A stretch of 64,000 nt of DNA from positions 1 to 64,000 of the forward strand of contig NZ_JAVRBG010000016.1 of assembly GCF_031845265.1 (NCBI RefSeq), in the 5' to 3' direction. The notes under the pieces are model-generated. The model searched no databases and was not told the origin of the DNA. It saw only the letters and a program-made list of their open reading frames with translations. Numbering within the stretch: the stretch's first letter is position 1; every line of letters starts with the position of its first letter. This document shows positions 46,078 to 55,393 of the stretch, in pieces. The position numbers were made by a program, and so were the translations under genes. The stretch comes from Mesonia ostreae (GTDB lineage Bacteria > Bacteroidota > Bacteroidia > Flavobacteriales > Flavobacteriaceae).

Positions 46078-46602
46078 TTGTTCATTTATGTGATACATCT
46101 ACTCTTTATATATCACATAATTACGGAAGAAAAAAACCTCTTGTACGCCAGTGTGTTTACTTCGGCTATTTTGGTTTTGGTTTCCATTGGCTACTTGTAT
46201 CTCTTTCAAAAAGATAGAAAACTAAAATTAGGGGCTTGGTATCTCATAATTGCGGTAATACTTGGTGCTTTAGCCACGACCTATCTATATATTGGGTTAG
46301 GCATAAGCGCTGTGATCAGTTCGGCTTTGGTTGGTGTTTTGGGTGGATTTGTGCCTAAAAATTTTCCTTTTCCGCATAAAGGTCAGTCTATTCGTATGGC
46401 CATTTACTGCGGTTCTTTTATAGGAATGGGTCAGGCATTTCTAGAACATCATTATCTTTTTATAGCTTTCGCCGGATTAGTAAGCGGAATCTATTTTTGC
46501 ATTTCAACAAATCAATTAAAAGGTTTTGGCGGAAAGTTGGGGACTTTAGCTTTTGTGGGCGTTGCCGTCTCGTATTTTTTAACCTATATTTTCTTTACCT
46601 AA
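46078..46602 (+). CDS. polytopic small membrane protein, first of a pair
   Basis: At least 174 residues with about six membrane helices. The open frame reaches back to 45988, but that start lies in the promoter; the coding pattern may extend to about 46020, with TTG 46078 and GTG 46090 as the first plausible starts, so the N terminus is uncertain. The C-terminal half (SALVGVLGGFVPKNFPF, NQLKGFGGKLGTLAFVGVA) resembles the next protein. Its stop overlaps that gene's start by one base. No family recognised. Confidence 0.6.
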   Translation: MFIYVIHLLFIYHIITEEKNLLYASVFTSAILVLVSIGYLYLFQKDRKLKLGAWYLIIAVILGALATTYLYIGLGISAVISSALVGVLGGFVPKNFPFPHKGQSIRMAIYCGSFIGMGQAFLEHHYLFIAFAGLVSGIYFCISTNQLKGFGGKLGTLAFVGVAVSYFLTYIFFT

Positions 46603-47027
46603 TGGAAATCGCAATATATCTTCTTTTCGGAATTTTAGGTGCGGTAATTCCCTATGGTCTTACCAGAGAATTAGCGGTAGAACCTGTAAAAGCTTCGGCT
46701 TTACCGAGTTTAATTTTAGCATTAGGATTTTATTTCTTTCCGCAAATAGTATCAGAAAATCTCAACTTTCATATTCCCGTGATCTTTTTTGGTGCCTCTT
46801 TTGTTGGCATGGTAAGTAAGAAAATTCTTCCGTATTACTTAGAAGTTGCTTTAGCGGGGATTCTTTTTAGTATGCTTTACCTCAACGCCAGTAGTTTTTT
46901 TAATGGTTATGGTGGTGGTTTAGGAACGCCTGCCTGCATTTCGGTATTAAGTATATACGGACTCAAGAAAGTAAAAACTTTGGTTAGGTTTTTTTCCGTA
47001 AAGAAAAATTCAGATGCCAAAAACTAA
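46602..47027 (+). CDS. polytopic small membrane protein, second of a pair
   Basis: 141 residues from the ATG at 46602 (MEIAIYLLFGILGAVIPYGL); the 35 codons before it in this frame are a shadow of the previous gene. Four to five membrane helices. SSFFNGYGGGLGTPACISVLSIYG near the end echoes the previous protein's GFGGKLGTLAFVGV, so the two look like diverged relatives that act as a heteromer. Function unknown. Confidence 0.65.
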   Translation: MEIAIYLLFGILGAVIPYGLTRELAVEPVKASALPSLILALGFYFFPQIVSENLNFHIPVIFFGASFVGMVSKKILPYYLEVALAGILFSMLYLNASSFFNGYGGGLGTPACISVLSIYGLKKVKTLVRFFSVKKNSDAKN

Positions 47028-47160
47028 GATTACACATTCTACCTCATTCTCTCTTACATAAAACTGGAAACCTATAGGGTACGTTTAAAAATTTTCTTTT
47101 TAACGATATTTTCTATTTAACTTGTAACAATTCAGAAATAAAACTACTAATAATTTGTAA

Positions 47161-47664
47161 TTGGGATTAGTGAAAAAAGAAACCGAACATACATTTGTTA
47201 AGTTACTAGAGGAACACCAAAATATTGTGCATAAAATTTGCCGCATGTATACGTATGACAAAGCTTCGCACCACGATCTTTTTCAAGAAATCACTATTCA
47301 GCTTTGGAAAGCTTTTCCCAAATTTAGAGGAGACTCCAAGTTTAGTACTTGGATGTATAGAGTAGCTTTAAACACAGCAATTACGCTATATAGAAAGTCG
47401 AAGCGAAAACCTCATACGCAAGATATAGAGCAGTTTAACTTTAAGATTAAAGCAGAGGAATATGACGACACCACAGAGCAGCAGTTAAAAATTATGTATG
47501 CTGCCATTAGAGAATTAAACGATATAGATAAAGCATTAGTGTTTCTTTATTTAGAAGGAAAAAATTATAGCGATATTTCAGAAACTTTAGGTATTACAGA
47601 GGTTAATGCGCGAGTGAAGATGAACAGAGTTAAGAAAAAACTGAAGAATATTTTAAGTGCTTAG
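47161..47664 (+). CDS. ECF-type RNA polymerase sigma factor
   Basis: 167 residues from TTG 47161, or 164 from GTG 47170; neither is preceded by a clear ribosome site. Region 2: YDKASHHDLFQEITIQLWKAFPKFRGDSKFSTWMYRVALNTA; region 4: LNDIDKALVFLYLEGKNYSDISETLGITEVNARVKMNRVKKKL. It belongs to the small sigma group of Bacteroidota that pairs with a membrane protein rather than a classical anti-sigma factor. The membrane partner begins 3 bases after the stop. Confidence 0.9.
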   Translation: MGLVKKETEHTFVKLLEEHQNIVHKICRMYTYDKASHHDLFQEITIQLWKAFPKFRGDSKFSTWMYRVALNTAITLYRKSKRKPHTQDIEQFNFKIKAEEYDDTTEQQLKIMYAAIRELNDIDKALVFLYLEGKNYSDISETLGITEVNARVKMNRVKKKLKNILSA

Positions 47665-47667
47665 ATT

Positions 47668-48285
47668 ATGGACGGATTAGATTTATTAAAGAAAGATTGG
47701 AAAAATCAGGAAGAAAACCTTCCGCACTTTGAGGCAGAACAACTGTATAAAATGCTACATAAAAAGTCTTCTTCTGTAGTGAAATGGATTTTTATTATTA
47801 GCCTTATCGAGTTAAGTTTTGGGATACTTCTAAATGTCTTTTTTATGGACAAGCAATTTTGGAATGAAGTGGACAGTATTCACTTAAAGACCGCCACAAT
47901 TGTTATTTACATTATTAGTTATTTAATTACGATTGCATTTGTCGTATTTTTTTATAAAAGATACCGAAGTATTTCTGTAGCAGATTCTTCTTACTTGCTC
48001 ATGAGAAACATCTTAAAAACTAGAAAAGTAGTAAAATACTACATTCTTTTTGTTCTAATTTCTTCTGGGATCACCATGATGCTATTTTACATTTATACAC
48101 TTTTATACACGCCTGAAATTTCAAAAAATCTAGAGGAAATAGGTTGGATTAGTATTATTGGGATTGGATTTATAGCAATAATTCTATTTTTATTGTTTTT
48201 ATGGGGAGTTTACACCTTACTTTACGGAATTTTACTTAAAAAACTACTTCGCAATTACACCCAACTAAAAAACTTAGACTTCTAA
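47668..48285 (+). CDS. membrane partner of the ECF sigma factor
   Basis: 205 residues: a short soluble N terminus (1-~35; DWKNQEENLPHFEAEQLYKMLHKKSS), then four membrane helices (about 36-56, 70-95, 123-145, 155-190). The N terminus could dock the sigma factor, making this a non-canonical anti-sigma protein. The family is common in Bacteroidota directly after an ECF gene but has no established biochemical role; database names mentioning a carotene monooxygenase are not supported by anything seen here. Confidence 0.7.
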   Translation: MDGLDLLKKDWKNQEENLPHFEAEQLYKMLHKKSSSVVKWIFIISLIELSFGILLNVFFMDKQFWNEVDSIHLKTATIVIYIISYLITIAFVVFFYKRYRSISVADSSYLLMRNILKTRKVVKYYILFVLISSGITMMLFYIYTLLYTPEISKNLEEIGWISIIGIGFIAIILFLLFLWGVYTLLYGILLKKLLRNYTQLKNLDF

Positions 48286-48377
48286 ATTTGTGATGCTTAA
48301 ACATTTCTTTTAGACTATTTTAACAAAACTTATAGTTAGATTTGAAAGCATTTTATAACTAACCATAACCTTACTAT

Positions 48378-51293
48378 ATGTTGAAGCATTTAATTGTTTT
48401 TGCCTGTACCCTTTTTGTCTTTACCTATTCTACAATCTCTATGGCTCAAAAAATTTCTAATGAAGAAATTGAGAGCAGAATAGCTAACTATAAAGAACTT
48501 ATACGTGGGCCTTACAAAAAGATAGAATGGTTTTGTGACGATGGCACCACTAGAGATTCTAAAGATCCTTGCCCCGATAAAATTGGCGGAATACAACACG
48601 CCAGCTATAAAACTGAAATAGAAGAACTTCATAAAAAGAATCACCTTTTCTTTGCAGATATCTTAGCATATACAGATAAGAATGATTTTTGGGATGCTTC
48701 GCAAGATCAGTCTAGATTAAAACAATACATGCTTAATAAATACCTCAACCGGGTAGATGATGGTTGGATTATGCGTAGAGCTCAGTTTTACAGAGGTTCT
48801 GTACAATCTGAAGATGAACAAGAATGGGGAAAAGACTTTTACAATTGGCTTTTAACCAGTGATTCTAGGTTGCAGGAAAACTTTTTGCTCATTAAGCAAT
48901 CTCTTTTAGAAATTCCTCATAATGAAGACACTCCTTATGCGCAAATTATGAGAACGCTAAGTAAGACGATTGCCGATGAGAATCCTAAGTTTATGGATAT
49001 TCGTACCAAAATACACGGCCAACCTACAGAATCTGATATTCAATTGGTAGAAGATTTTTCTAAAAAACACCAAAAAGAGTTAGATGAAAATGTTATGAAT
49101 GAGTTGGATTCACTAACTATAGCGATGAAAACTTTCTACGCGCCTGTTAACTTATCTAGTTTTAATAAAGATGCAATGGTTTTGCCAAATGAACATTACA
49201 TAAGAATACAATTAGAAAAATTTGCCGCTACCTCCATAGATTCTTTATCGCCTATTGAATTGATAGAAGACACTTCTAGTTTAATGTGCGATATTAGAAC
49301 GCAAATTTATACCGTTAAAAGCCCGTCAGATCGTTTACAAATGTTAGATGTTTTAATTGATTTAGAAGCCATTGTTTTTAAGAATTCATCTAAATGGCAA
49401 CCAAAAACATTACAAGATCAAATTTACAAAGTATATACTTTGGCGCAAGCTGCAGCAAGCGCGGGATATATTGAGTGGTGGGAATGGAACCAAATAGAAA
49501 ATCAACTTCAGTTAAACACTATTAAAAACACCAATTTGGAAGAATTAGCAACTGTAGAAAATGCTGCAAGACGCCAAGTAGAATGGAGCGCTTCGCTAAT
49601 TAATGCCATTTATGAAGATGACATCACCATATACGCAGGTTTTGAACCTAAAATTATTGGATTTATAGACAATGCCGTACGCTCTTCTATCGCTTTAAAA
49701 CTAGGAGAAACCGTAAGTGAATTGAGCGATTTTATAAAAAAAGAAGCTAAGCTTTCTAATACCTTACTCAATCTTAAAAACCCCAATGATGCTAGAGGAC
49801 TTAATCCTGGATACGCTAGGGGTAAGTTAATTATCGTAGAAAATGAAGATGTAGAGATAAACCCGAATAATATTTATATTTTCCAAAAACCGCCTGCAGA
49901 TTTAAAACCCGTTGCCGGAATTGCTACCGTAGCAGAAGGAAACTTAGTATCTCACGTTCAACTTCTAGCGCGTAATTTAGGTATTCCCAACAGCGTTATT
50001 TCTGCTGAAAATTTTAAGGACTTTAAAAAATATGATGAGAAAGAAGTATTTTATGCCGTTTCTCCAAAAGGTACCATAGTTTTTAAAGAAGCTACTGCTA
50101 TGAGCAAGGAAGAAAAAGATCTTTTTGAAGAAAAATCTTCTAATAAGAAAGAATCTAAAATTGCGGTTCCTATAGATAAAATTAAGTTACAGAAAAACGA
50201 TTTACTCAATTTAACAGAGATTGATGCTAGAAGTTCTGGTATCTACTGCGGACCTAAAGCAGCCAACTTAGGGCAGTTAAAAGCCATGTTTCCTAATAAT
50301 GTGGTGAATGGCTCTGTAATTCCCTTTGGGATTTTTAAAGCACATATGAACCAACCTATGCCTTTGCAAAGCGGTTCTTATTGGGATTATTTAAAAGCTA
50401 CTTTCGCTGAAGCGGAAGAAATGCGCGAAGATCATGTAGATGAATATGAAATTGAACAATGTCAATTAGACCGACTTTTCCAGCTTCACGATGCGATTCA
50501 AGAAATGGAACTTCAGCCGGAATTTGTAAAGAAACTAGAGCAAAGTTTTCAGCTTAATTTTAATAAGTCTATTGGTGAAATCCCAGTATTTTTACGTAGT
50601 GATACCAATATGGAAGACTTAGGTAATTTTACTGGTGCTGGTTTAAACCTTACCGTATTTAATGTGGTGAATAAAGAAAAAGTGCTTCAAGGAATTCGGG
50701 ATGTTTGGGCTTCGCCTTATAGCGAAAGAAGCTTTAAATGGAGGCAAAAATATTTAACCAATCCAGAAAATGTATTTCCTTCTATTTTAATTATTCCATC
50801 GGTAGATGTAGATTATAGCGGCGTTTTAATCACTAAAGGCATTAGCAATAACAAAGAAGATGACCTTACCGTTGCATTCAGCAAAGGAGCTGGTGGCGCA
50901 GTAGATGGGCAATCGGCAGAATCTTGGCTTATTGAAATGCCTTATGGGGCTAGCTTAATTTCTCCTTCTCGAGAGAATAACTACAATAGGCTTCCAGAAA
51001 ACGGAGGTTTAGAGCAAAGGACCACTTCCTTTCATCAATCTATTTTATCACAACAAAATATCAATCAAATAAGAGAGTTTTCTAAAAAGATTCGCTTAAC
51101 AATTCCGCAGAAAACAGAAATTTCTAACACGGGTCCTTATGATGTAGAACTAGGTTTTGAAGGTGATAAACTCTGGCTTTTTCAAATACGTCCGTTTGTG
51201 GAAAATGACAATGCCTTAAGTTCTTCTTACCTCCAGTCTATAAGTCCAAAAGTAGATCAAACAAAGACAATTTCTCTAAACACTAATCTCTAG
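48378..51293 (+). CDS. exported PEP-synthase/PPDK-like dikinase
   Basis: 971 residues with a clear signal peptide (about 1-23, SMA-QK). Residues 25-~470 are helical with no family I recognise. Residues ~475-570 form a PEP-utiliser mobile domain with the phosphohistidine H526 in GNLVSHVQLLAR, and ~620-960 an ATP-grasp PPDK/PEP-synthase domain: CGPKAANLGQL, R740 in FLRSDTNMEDLGNFTGAG, and the final LWLFQIRPF. These motifs are intact, so a dikinase-like reaction (ATP to AMP, phosphate transferred through a histidine) is plausible, but outside the cytoplasm. The RSDTNMEDL loop resembles glucan water dikinase. Next gene starts 3 bases later. Confidence 0.82.
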   Translation: MLKHLIVFACTLFVFTYSTISMAQKISNEEIESRIANYKELIRGPYKKIEWFCDDGTTRDSKDPCPDKIGGIQHASYKTEIEELHKKNHLFFADILAYTDKNDFWDASQDQSRLKQYMLNKYLNRVDDGWIMRRAQFYRGSVQSEDEQEWGKDFYNWLLTSDSRLQENFLLIKQSLLEIPHNEDTPYAQIMRTLSKTIADENPKFMDIRTKIHGQPTESDIQLVEDFSKKHQKELDENVMNELDSLTIAMKTFYAPVNLSSFNKDAMVLPNEHYIRIQLEKFAATSIDSLSPIELIEDTSSLMCDIRTQIYTVKSPSDRLQMLDVLIDLEAIVFKNSSKWQPKTLQDQIYKVYTLAQAAASAGYIEWWEWNQIENQLQLNTIKNTNLEELATVENAARRQVEWSASLINAIYEDDITIYAGFEPKIIGFIDNAVRSSIALKLGETVSELSDFIKKEAKLSNTLLNLKNPNDARGLNPGYARGKLIIVENEDVEINPNNIYIFQKPPADLKPVAGIATVAEGNLVSHVQLLARNLGIPNSVISAENFKDFKKYDEKEVFYAVSPKGTIVFKEATAMSKEEKDLFEEKSSNKKESKIAVPIDKIKLQKNDLLNLTEIDARSSGIYCGPKAANLGQLKAMFPNNVVNGSVIPFGIFKAHMNQPMPLQSGSYWDYLKATFAEAEEMREDHVDEYEIEQCQLDRLFQLHDAIQEMELQPEFVKKLEQSFQLNFNKSIGEIPVFLRSDTNMEDLGNFTGAGLNLTVFNVVNKEKVLQGIRDVWASPYSERSFKWRQKYLTNPENVFPSILIIPSVDVDYSGVLITKGISNNKEDDLTVAFSKGAGGAVDGQSAESWLIEMPYGASLISPSRENNYNRLPENGGLEQRTTSFHQSILSQQNINQIREFSKKIRLTIPQKTEISNTGPYDVELGFEGDKLWLFQIRPFVENDNALSSSYLQSISPKVDQTKTISLNTNL

Positions 51294-51296
51294 TTT

Positions 51297-52565
51297 ATGA
51301 ATATTTTTAATAAAATAACGCTTACTTTTTTAGTCATCTCTACTAGTATTATGGGAGGCTTGTATTCCTTTTATCCAATAGACGGTTACTCCTCTACCAA
51401 GATTGCTAGACTTGCCCGTTTAGAGAAAATAGCCAACGATACTACCCAAACCTTAAAATTACCAAATGGAGCTTTATTACCGCTTAATTGTATAGAATTA
51501 CAGTTAACGGAGCGTAAAGAAGATTCTGTAAATGCAATCTTAACGGAAGATAAAGCTTTCGCTGAAAAGCTAAAAAAAGTTGTCCCATCGGGTAATTATT
51601 CACTTACGGTTTTGGATATGACCAATCCTAAAGAGTTGAAATACGCCGAACATAAAGAATCTATAGGCTATCAACCTGGTAGCGTTGGTAAATTAGCAGT
51701 AGTTACAGCTCTTTTTAAGCAATTGCACGATATCTGTCCAGAGTCTTGGGATGCTAGAACTGCTTTACTAAAAAATAAAGTGGTAAGAGCTGGCGAATGG
51801 GCAATTTATGACCACCATACGGTTCCTGTTTACGATATAGAAAACGATAAATTGGTAAAAAGAAAAGTTACAACAGAAGATGAATTTAGCTTGTATGAGT
51901 GGTTAGACCACACTGTATCTGTAAGCAACAATGGCGCTACCAATGTAGTGTGGCGAGAAGCATTATTAATGGCTGCTTTTAAAGACAAATATGAATATTT
52001 AACTCAAGAAGAAATAGATACATATTTTAAAGACACTCCAAAAAAAGAGCTTACTTTATTAGCGAATAAAATTGTAAATGAACCTTTAAGAGACATAGGT
52101 ATAAGTAAAGATGAGTGGCGATTGGGAAGCTTTTTTACATCTGGCGCTAATAAATTTGTAGGCGATATTGGTGGTAGTATTGGCACTCCGCTTGGTTTAA
52201 TGAAATATTTGGTAACCTTAGAGCAAGGGAACCTAATCGATGAAAACTCTAGCTTAGAGATTAAACGCTTATTGTATTTAACCGATAGAAGAATTAGATA
52301 TGCTTATTCTTCAAGAATTAAAGATGCAGCCGTTTATTTTAAATCGGGTAGTTTATATTCTTGCGATAGATCTAATGGACAAAGCTGCGGAAAATACGCC
52401 GGAAATGTATATAATTATATGAATTCTGTTGCCATTGTAGAGCATCCTAACGGCAAAAAATATATGGTTTGTTTAATGACCAACGTCCTAAGAAAAAATT
52501 CTGCTTATGACCACATGGCTTTGGCATCTAGGATTGATGAGGTTATTAATGAGGAAGAAATCTAA
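51297..52565 (+). CDS. exported class A-type serine hydrolase
   Basis: 422 residues with an N-terminal signal/anchor (about 4-22). The penicillin-recognition fold is marked by S129-V-G-K132 (SxxK), S210-N-N (SDN variant) and K349-S-G (KTG variant); C357/C364-type cysteines follow the last motif (SCDRSNGQSC). No ExxLN omega-loop glutamate is obvious. Likely a peptidase or esterase acting on an envelope substrate rather than a resistance enzyme. Directly downstream of the dikinase. Its stop codon overlaps the convergent transporter's stop. Confidence 0.82.
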   Translation: MNIFNKITLTFLVISTSIMGGLYSFYPIDGYSSTKIARLARLEKIANDTTQTLKLPNGALLPLNCIELQLTERKEDSVNAILTEDKAFAEKLKKVVPSGNYSLTVLDMTNPKELKYAEHKESIGYQPGSVGKLAVVTALFKQLHDICPESWDARTALLKNKVVRAGEWAIYDHHTVPVYDIENDKLVKRKVTTEDEFSLYEWLDHTVSVSNNGATNVVWREALLMAAFKDKYEYLTQEEIDTYFKDTPKKELTLLANKIVNEPLRDIGISKDEWRLGSFFTSGANKFVGDIGGSIGTPLGLMKYLVTLEQGNLIDENSSLEIKRLLYLTDRRIRYAYSSRIKDAAVYFKSGSLYSCDRSNGQSCGKYAGNVYNYMNSVAIVEHPNGKKYMVCLMTNVLRKNSAYDHMALASRIDEVINEEEI

Positions 52566-55384
52566 TCTACTTTCTTTAAATTTTCTACTGCTAAGGCGGC
52601 AAAATTTCTAATGCGAATATCTTTATCGGTTACCATGCGGTGCACTAGTTTTAAATAGTTTTTGTCTTCAATATGTCTCAATAAATATAAAACTGCCAAT
52701 TTTATTCGTACATCCTTTCCTTTTAGTAACATCTGAAAACACCTGTATTCACTAGGAACTTCTATCAAACTAGAGTCCAACTCTTCATTGCTAGCGCTAA
52801 GAATAGTGTTTTCTACCAAAGGCAATAAGGTATGTCTTAAATTAGGCTGCAAAAGTGTATCTAGAAATTCGATTGCATTGGCACGTACTTCTTGCTTTTC
52901 GCTTTTAATTCCCAGGTATGCAATGTTAACATCCTTAGAATTATACTCTAGCTCTAACAAAGTGAAAATTTGTTGTAAGCCATGATCTAGGCGCTTCTCT
53001 AAAATTTCAATCAGGCTATTTCTGGCAGAAAATTCTTCCATTTCACTATCGCCAACCAATTCTAATCTATAATTTTTGGTAATCTTCTTCTGCAACTCCA
53101 TCGCAATTAAAGTATTATGATACAGCTTGCATTCTGACAAAATCAATCGCACCACATCCTTTTTACTGAATTTTAGGCCTTTGTTCTTCTCTTTCATAAC
53201 TTGCAGAGCCTTAGCAGCTTCCAAGCGAATGATGATATCTTTATTCCGCAGCAGCATAAACAACGTATTTACGCTTTCTTGGTTATTAAACCTAGATAAG
53301 ATATTAGGTACAAAGCGTTTGGCATTTTCTGAAATTAAATTATTTTTTAAACGCTTCAGCAGCATCTTTATCACCCCAGAACCATACTGATGTAGTGCTT
53401 CTTCTGCATTTTCCCTAAATTCTTTTGTTTCAAGAAAACTTAACAAATCATCTATAAAAAGAATGTGAGCGCTATACCCAGAGGCTTCAATCGCGGCTTT
53501 AATTACTTCGTCATTTCTATTGTTGAAATGTGCTTTGATAAAAGAATAATACTTAGGTATTCCCGAAAAACCTATCGCCTTGATCAACTCTACGGTTTCT
53601 TGAATCCTGTGATGATCGCTGGGAAGATTCACCGATTCTATACTTTTTTCTAATCTTCTATCCAAACTATAGCGCTCTGCCAATTTTTGATTATCCCGAG
53701 ATTCTTTAGCTAAACAAAATAAGGCTGCAGAAGAAATGTATTGATTTTCCTGATTAAGATAGGTGTCAAAAATTTTTAAGTCGTTGATATCTGTATGTGT
53801 AAGTAAATACTGCATGGCCGCCAAAACAACCTCATCGTCTTTTTGATTGACTAATTTTTCTACTTTCTCTACCGCTGTCCCCTTATCGAGTAAATATAAA
53901 TTTCTAATGGCTGCTGCTTTTACAGCTACGGAAGAATGATCTAAAAGAGAAACCACCTCGTTTTTTAAACGTTTGTCTTTAATTTCATTAATCTTACTTA
54001 GCATATACAAAATCTCTGACTCCTCCCCTTCTTGCAATACTTTTAAAATGGTGGCATTGGTAGAAATGTGACTTCCTTTTTTCCTTTTATTGAAATGATG
54101 ATTGTTGCTGAAGTTAATCAGGTTTTGTCTAAAAGACTGAAAGTAGGTTTTTCTAACCCTATAGATAAAGTAAAACCAAATCAGAACCAGTGCTAAAATG
54201 AGTAGAGAAACTTGAACAGGTCCAAAATCCAAACCTTTAATCACAAAAATAAGCAAACATCCTGCGATTCCTGTGGCAATACTATCTACTACGACATCTA
54301 TAAAAGATTTCGTCTTGTTTTTAATATCTGTAGGCACTGGAAGCACCAACATTTCTGAAGCCGCTTTATTGATAGATTGTTTTAAACTTCCATCAACAGA
54401 TTTCATTAAGATTACTACCCAAAGCTCTGGAAAAATAATAAAAACCCCAACCGCTATCAATATCCCAACCGGAAGAAGAATTAAGGTAGATGCTACTCCC
54501 CAAACTCCCACAATTTTACGTGTTAGGAAAAGTTGAATCATCAAAGAAGCAAGATTGAAAGTGGAGAACCAAAACCCAAAGAAGGATGCTAAATCATCAG
54601 AATCTGTGATTGCTTTGGAGGCTAAATCACTAAATTGAAAATCTACTAGTTTTGCGGTAATCACACTAACTCCCACAATTCCTGCGATATACGTTAAGTG
54701 TTTGGATTTTAAAATGAGTTTAAAGGAAGATTCATTGGTGGCATAAGAACGTTGCTTTTGTCTAAAGTAACCAAGGGTTTTTATTTTCTTCCTCCAGATA
54801 TAGTGCAGCAATGGAATACATCCCAATAAGATGAGAGAGGCAACTACCATCAAGTTATCATTCCCTATAGAAGGTGCCAAAAGATTGGTAAGATAACCTC
54901 CAAAAATTCCTCCTGTAATTGCACCTGCACCAATAAATCCGAAAAGCCGTTTTGCTTCCCGAATATTAAACACCAAATTGGCTAAAACCCAAAATTGTGA
55001 GGTGGTAAGCAAAGCAAAAATTGCAACCCAAACATAATAGAAATATAGCAACTCTGTTGAGAAGTAATCGTAGTTGAGCAGTAATTTTAAAGAAAGAAAA
55101 ATTGCCGCGGAAACCATTAAAGTCGCCGTAACAATTTTTAATAAAGAGAATCTTTTGAGCGCTTGATTATAAAAAAAAGAACTTCCTATGGCTACCAAAG
55201 CTACAAGAAGGTAGGCATTTGGTAAAGCATCTGAAGTTAATTGAGATAAAAACAACGCATTAATAGTAGGTTTGACTATCAATAGCGTTGTGATTATTAA
55301 AAATATATAGAGTTGCATTAGTAGCGAAATCCTTACTTCGCCGCTCCGAATTCCAAAACTCTTTTGTAAAAAAATCTTAATCAT
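52562..55384 (-). CDS. NTT-type nucleotide transporter with HEAT-repeat tail
   Basis: 940 residues. The first ~415 form a membrane domain of about 11-12 helices resembling the Npt1/Npt2 (NTT, ATP/ADP translocase) family: QSINKAASEMLVLPVPTDIKNKTKSFIDVVVDS is the strongest match. Residues ~440-940 are HEAT-like helical repeats (VVSLLDHSSVAVKAAAIRNLYLLD, IRLEAAKALQVM, IRIRNFAALAVENL), probably a cytoplasmic scaffold. It may move nucleotides across the inner membrane. Second gene of a minus-strand operon after a serine hydrolase, and convergent with the dikinase operon. Confidence 0.82.
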   Translation of the reverse strand: MIKIFLQKSFGIRSGEVRISLLMQLYIFLIITTLLIVKPTINALFLSQLTSDALPNAYLLVALVAIGSSFFYNQALKRFSLLKIVTATLMVSAAIFLSLKLLLNYDYFSTELLYFYYVWVAIFALLTTSQFWVLANLVFNIREAKRLFGFIGAGAITGGIFGGYLTNLLAPSIGNDNLMVVASLILLGCIPLLHYIWRKKIKTLGYFRQKQRSYATNESSFKLILKSKHLTYIAGIVGVSVITAKLVDFQFSDLASKAITDSDDLASFFGFWFSTFNLASLMIQLFLTRKIVGVWGVASTLILLPVGILIAVGVFIIFPELWVVILMKSVDGSLKQSINKAASEMLVLPVPTDIKNKTKSFIDVVVDSIATGIAGCLLIFVIKGLDFGPVQVSLLILALVLIWFYFIYRVRKTYFQSFRQNLINFSNNHHFNKRKKGSHISTNATILKVLQEGEESEILYMLSKINEIKDKRLKNEVVSLLDHSSVAVKAAAIRNLYLLDKGTAVEKVEKLVNQKDDEVVLAAMQYLLTHTDINDLKIFDTYLNQENQYISSAALFCLAKESRDNQKLAERYSLDRRLEKSIESVNLPSDHHRIQETVELIKAIGFSGIPKYYSFIKAHFNNRNDEVIKAAIEASGYSAHILFIDDLLSFLETKEFRENAEEALHQYGSGVIKMLLKRLKNNLISENAKRFVPNILSRFNNQESVNTLFMLLRNKDIIIRLEAAKALQVMKEKNKGLKFSKKDVVRLILSECKLYHNTLIAMELQKKITKNYRLELVGDSEMEEFSARNSLIEILEKRLDHGLQQIFTLLELEYNSKDVNIAYLGIKSEKQEVRANAIEFLDTLLQPNLRHTLLPLVENTILSASNEELDSSLIEVPSEYRCFQMLLKGKDVRIKLAVLYLLRHIEDKNYLKLVHRMVTDKDIRIRNFAALAVENLKKVD

Positions 55385-55393
55385 TTAAGGAAA

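Noticed and set aside
46497..46601. 35-codon extension of the second small membrane protein
   Set aside because: It is out-of-frame translation of the previous gene's end.
48378..51293. Simple cytosolic PEP synthase call for the 971-residue protein
   Set aside because: A clear signal peptide and a 450-residue non-catalytic N-terminal region do not fit PEP synthase or PPDK.
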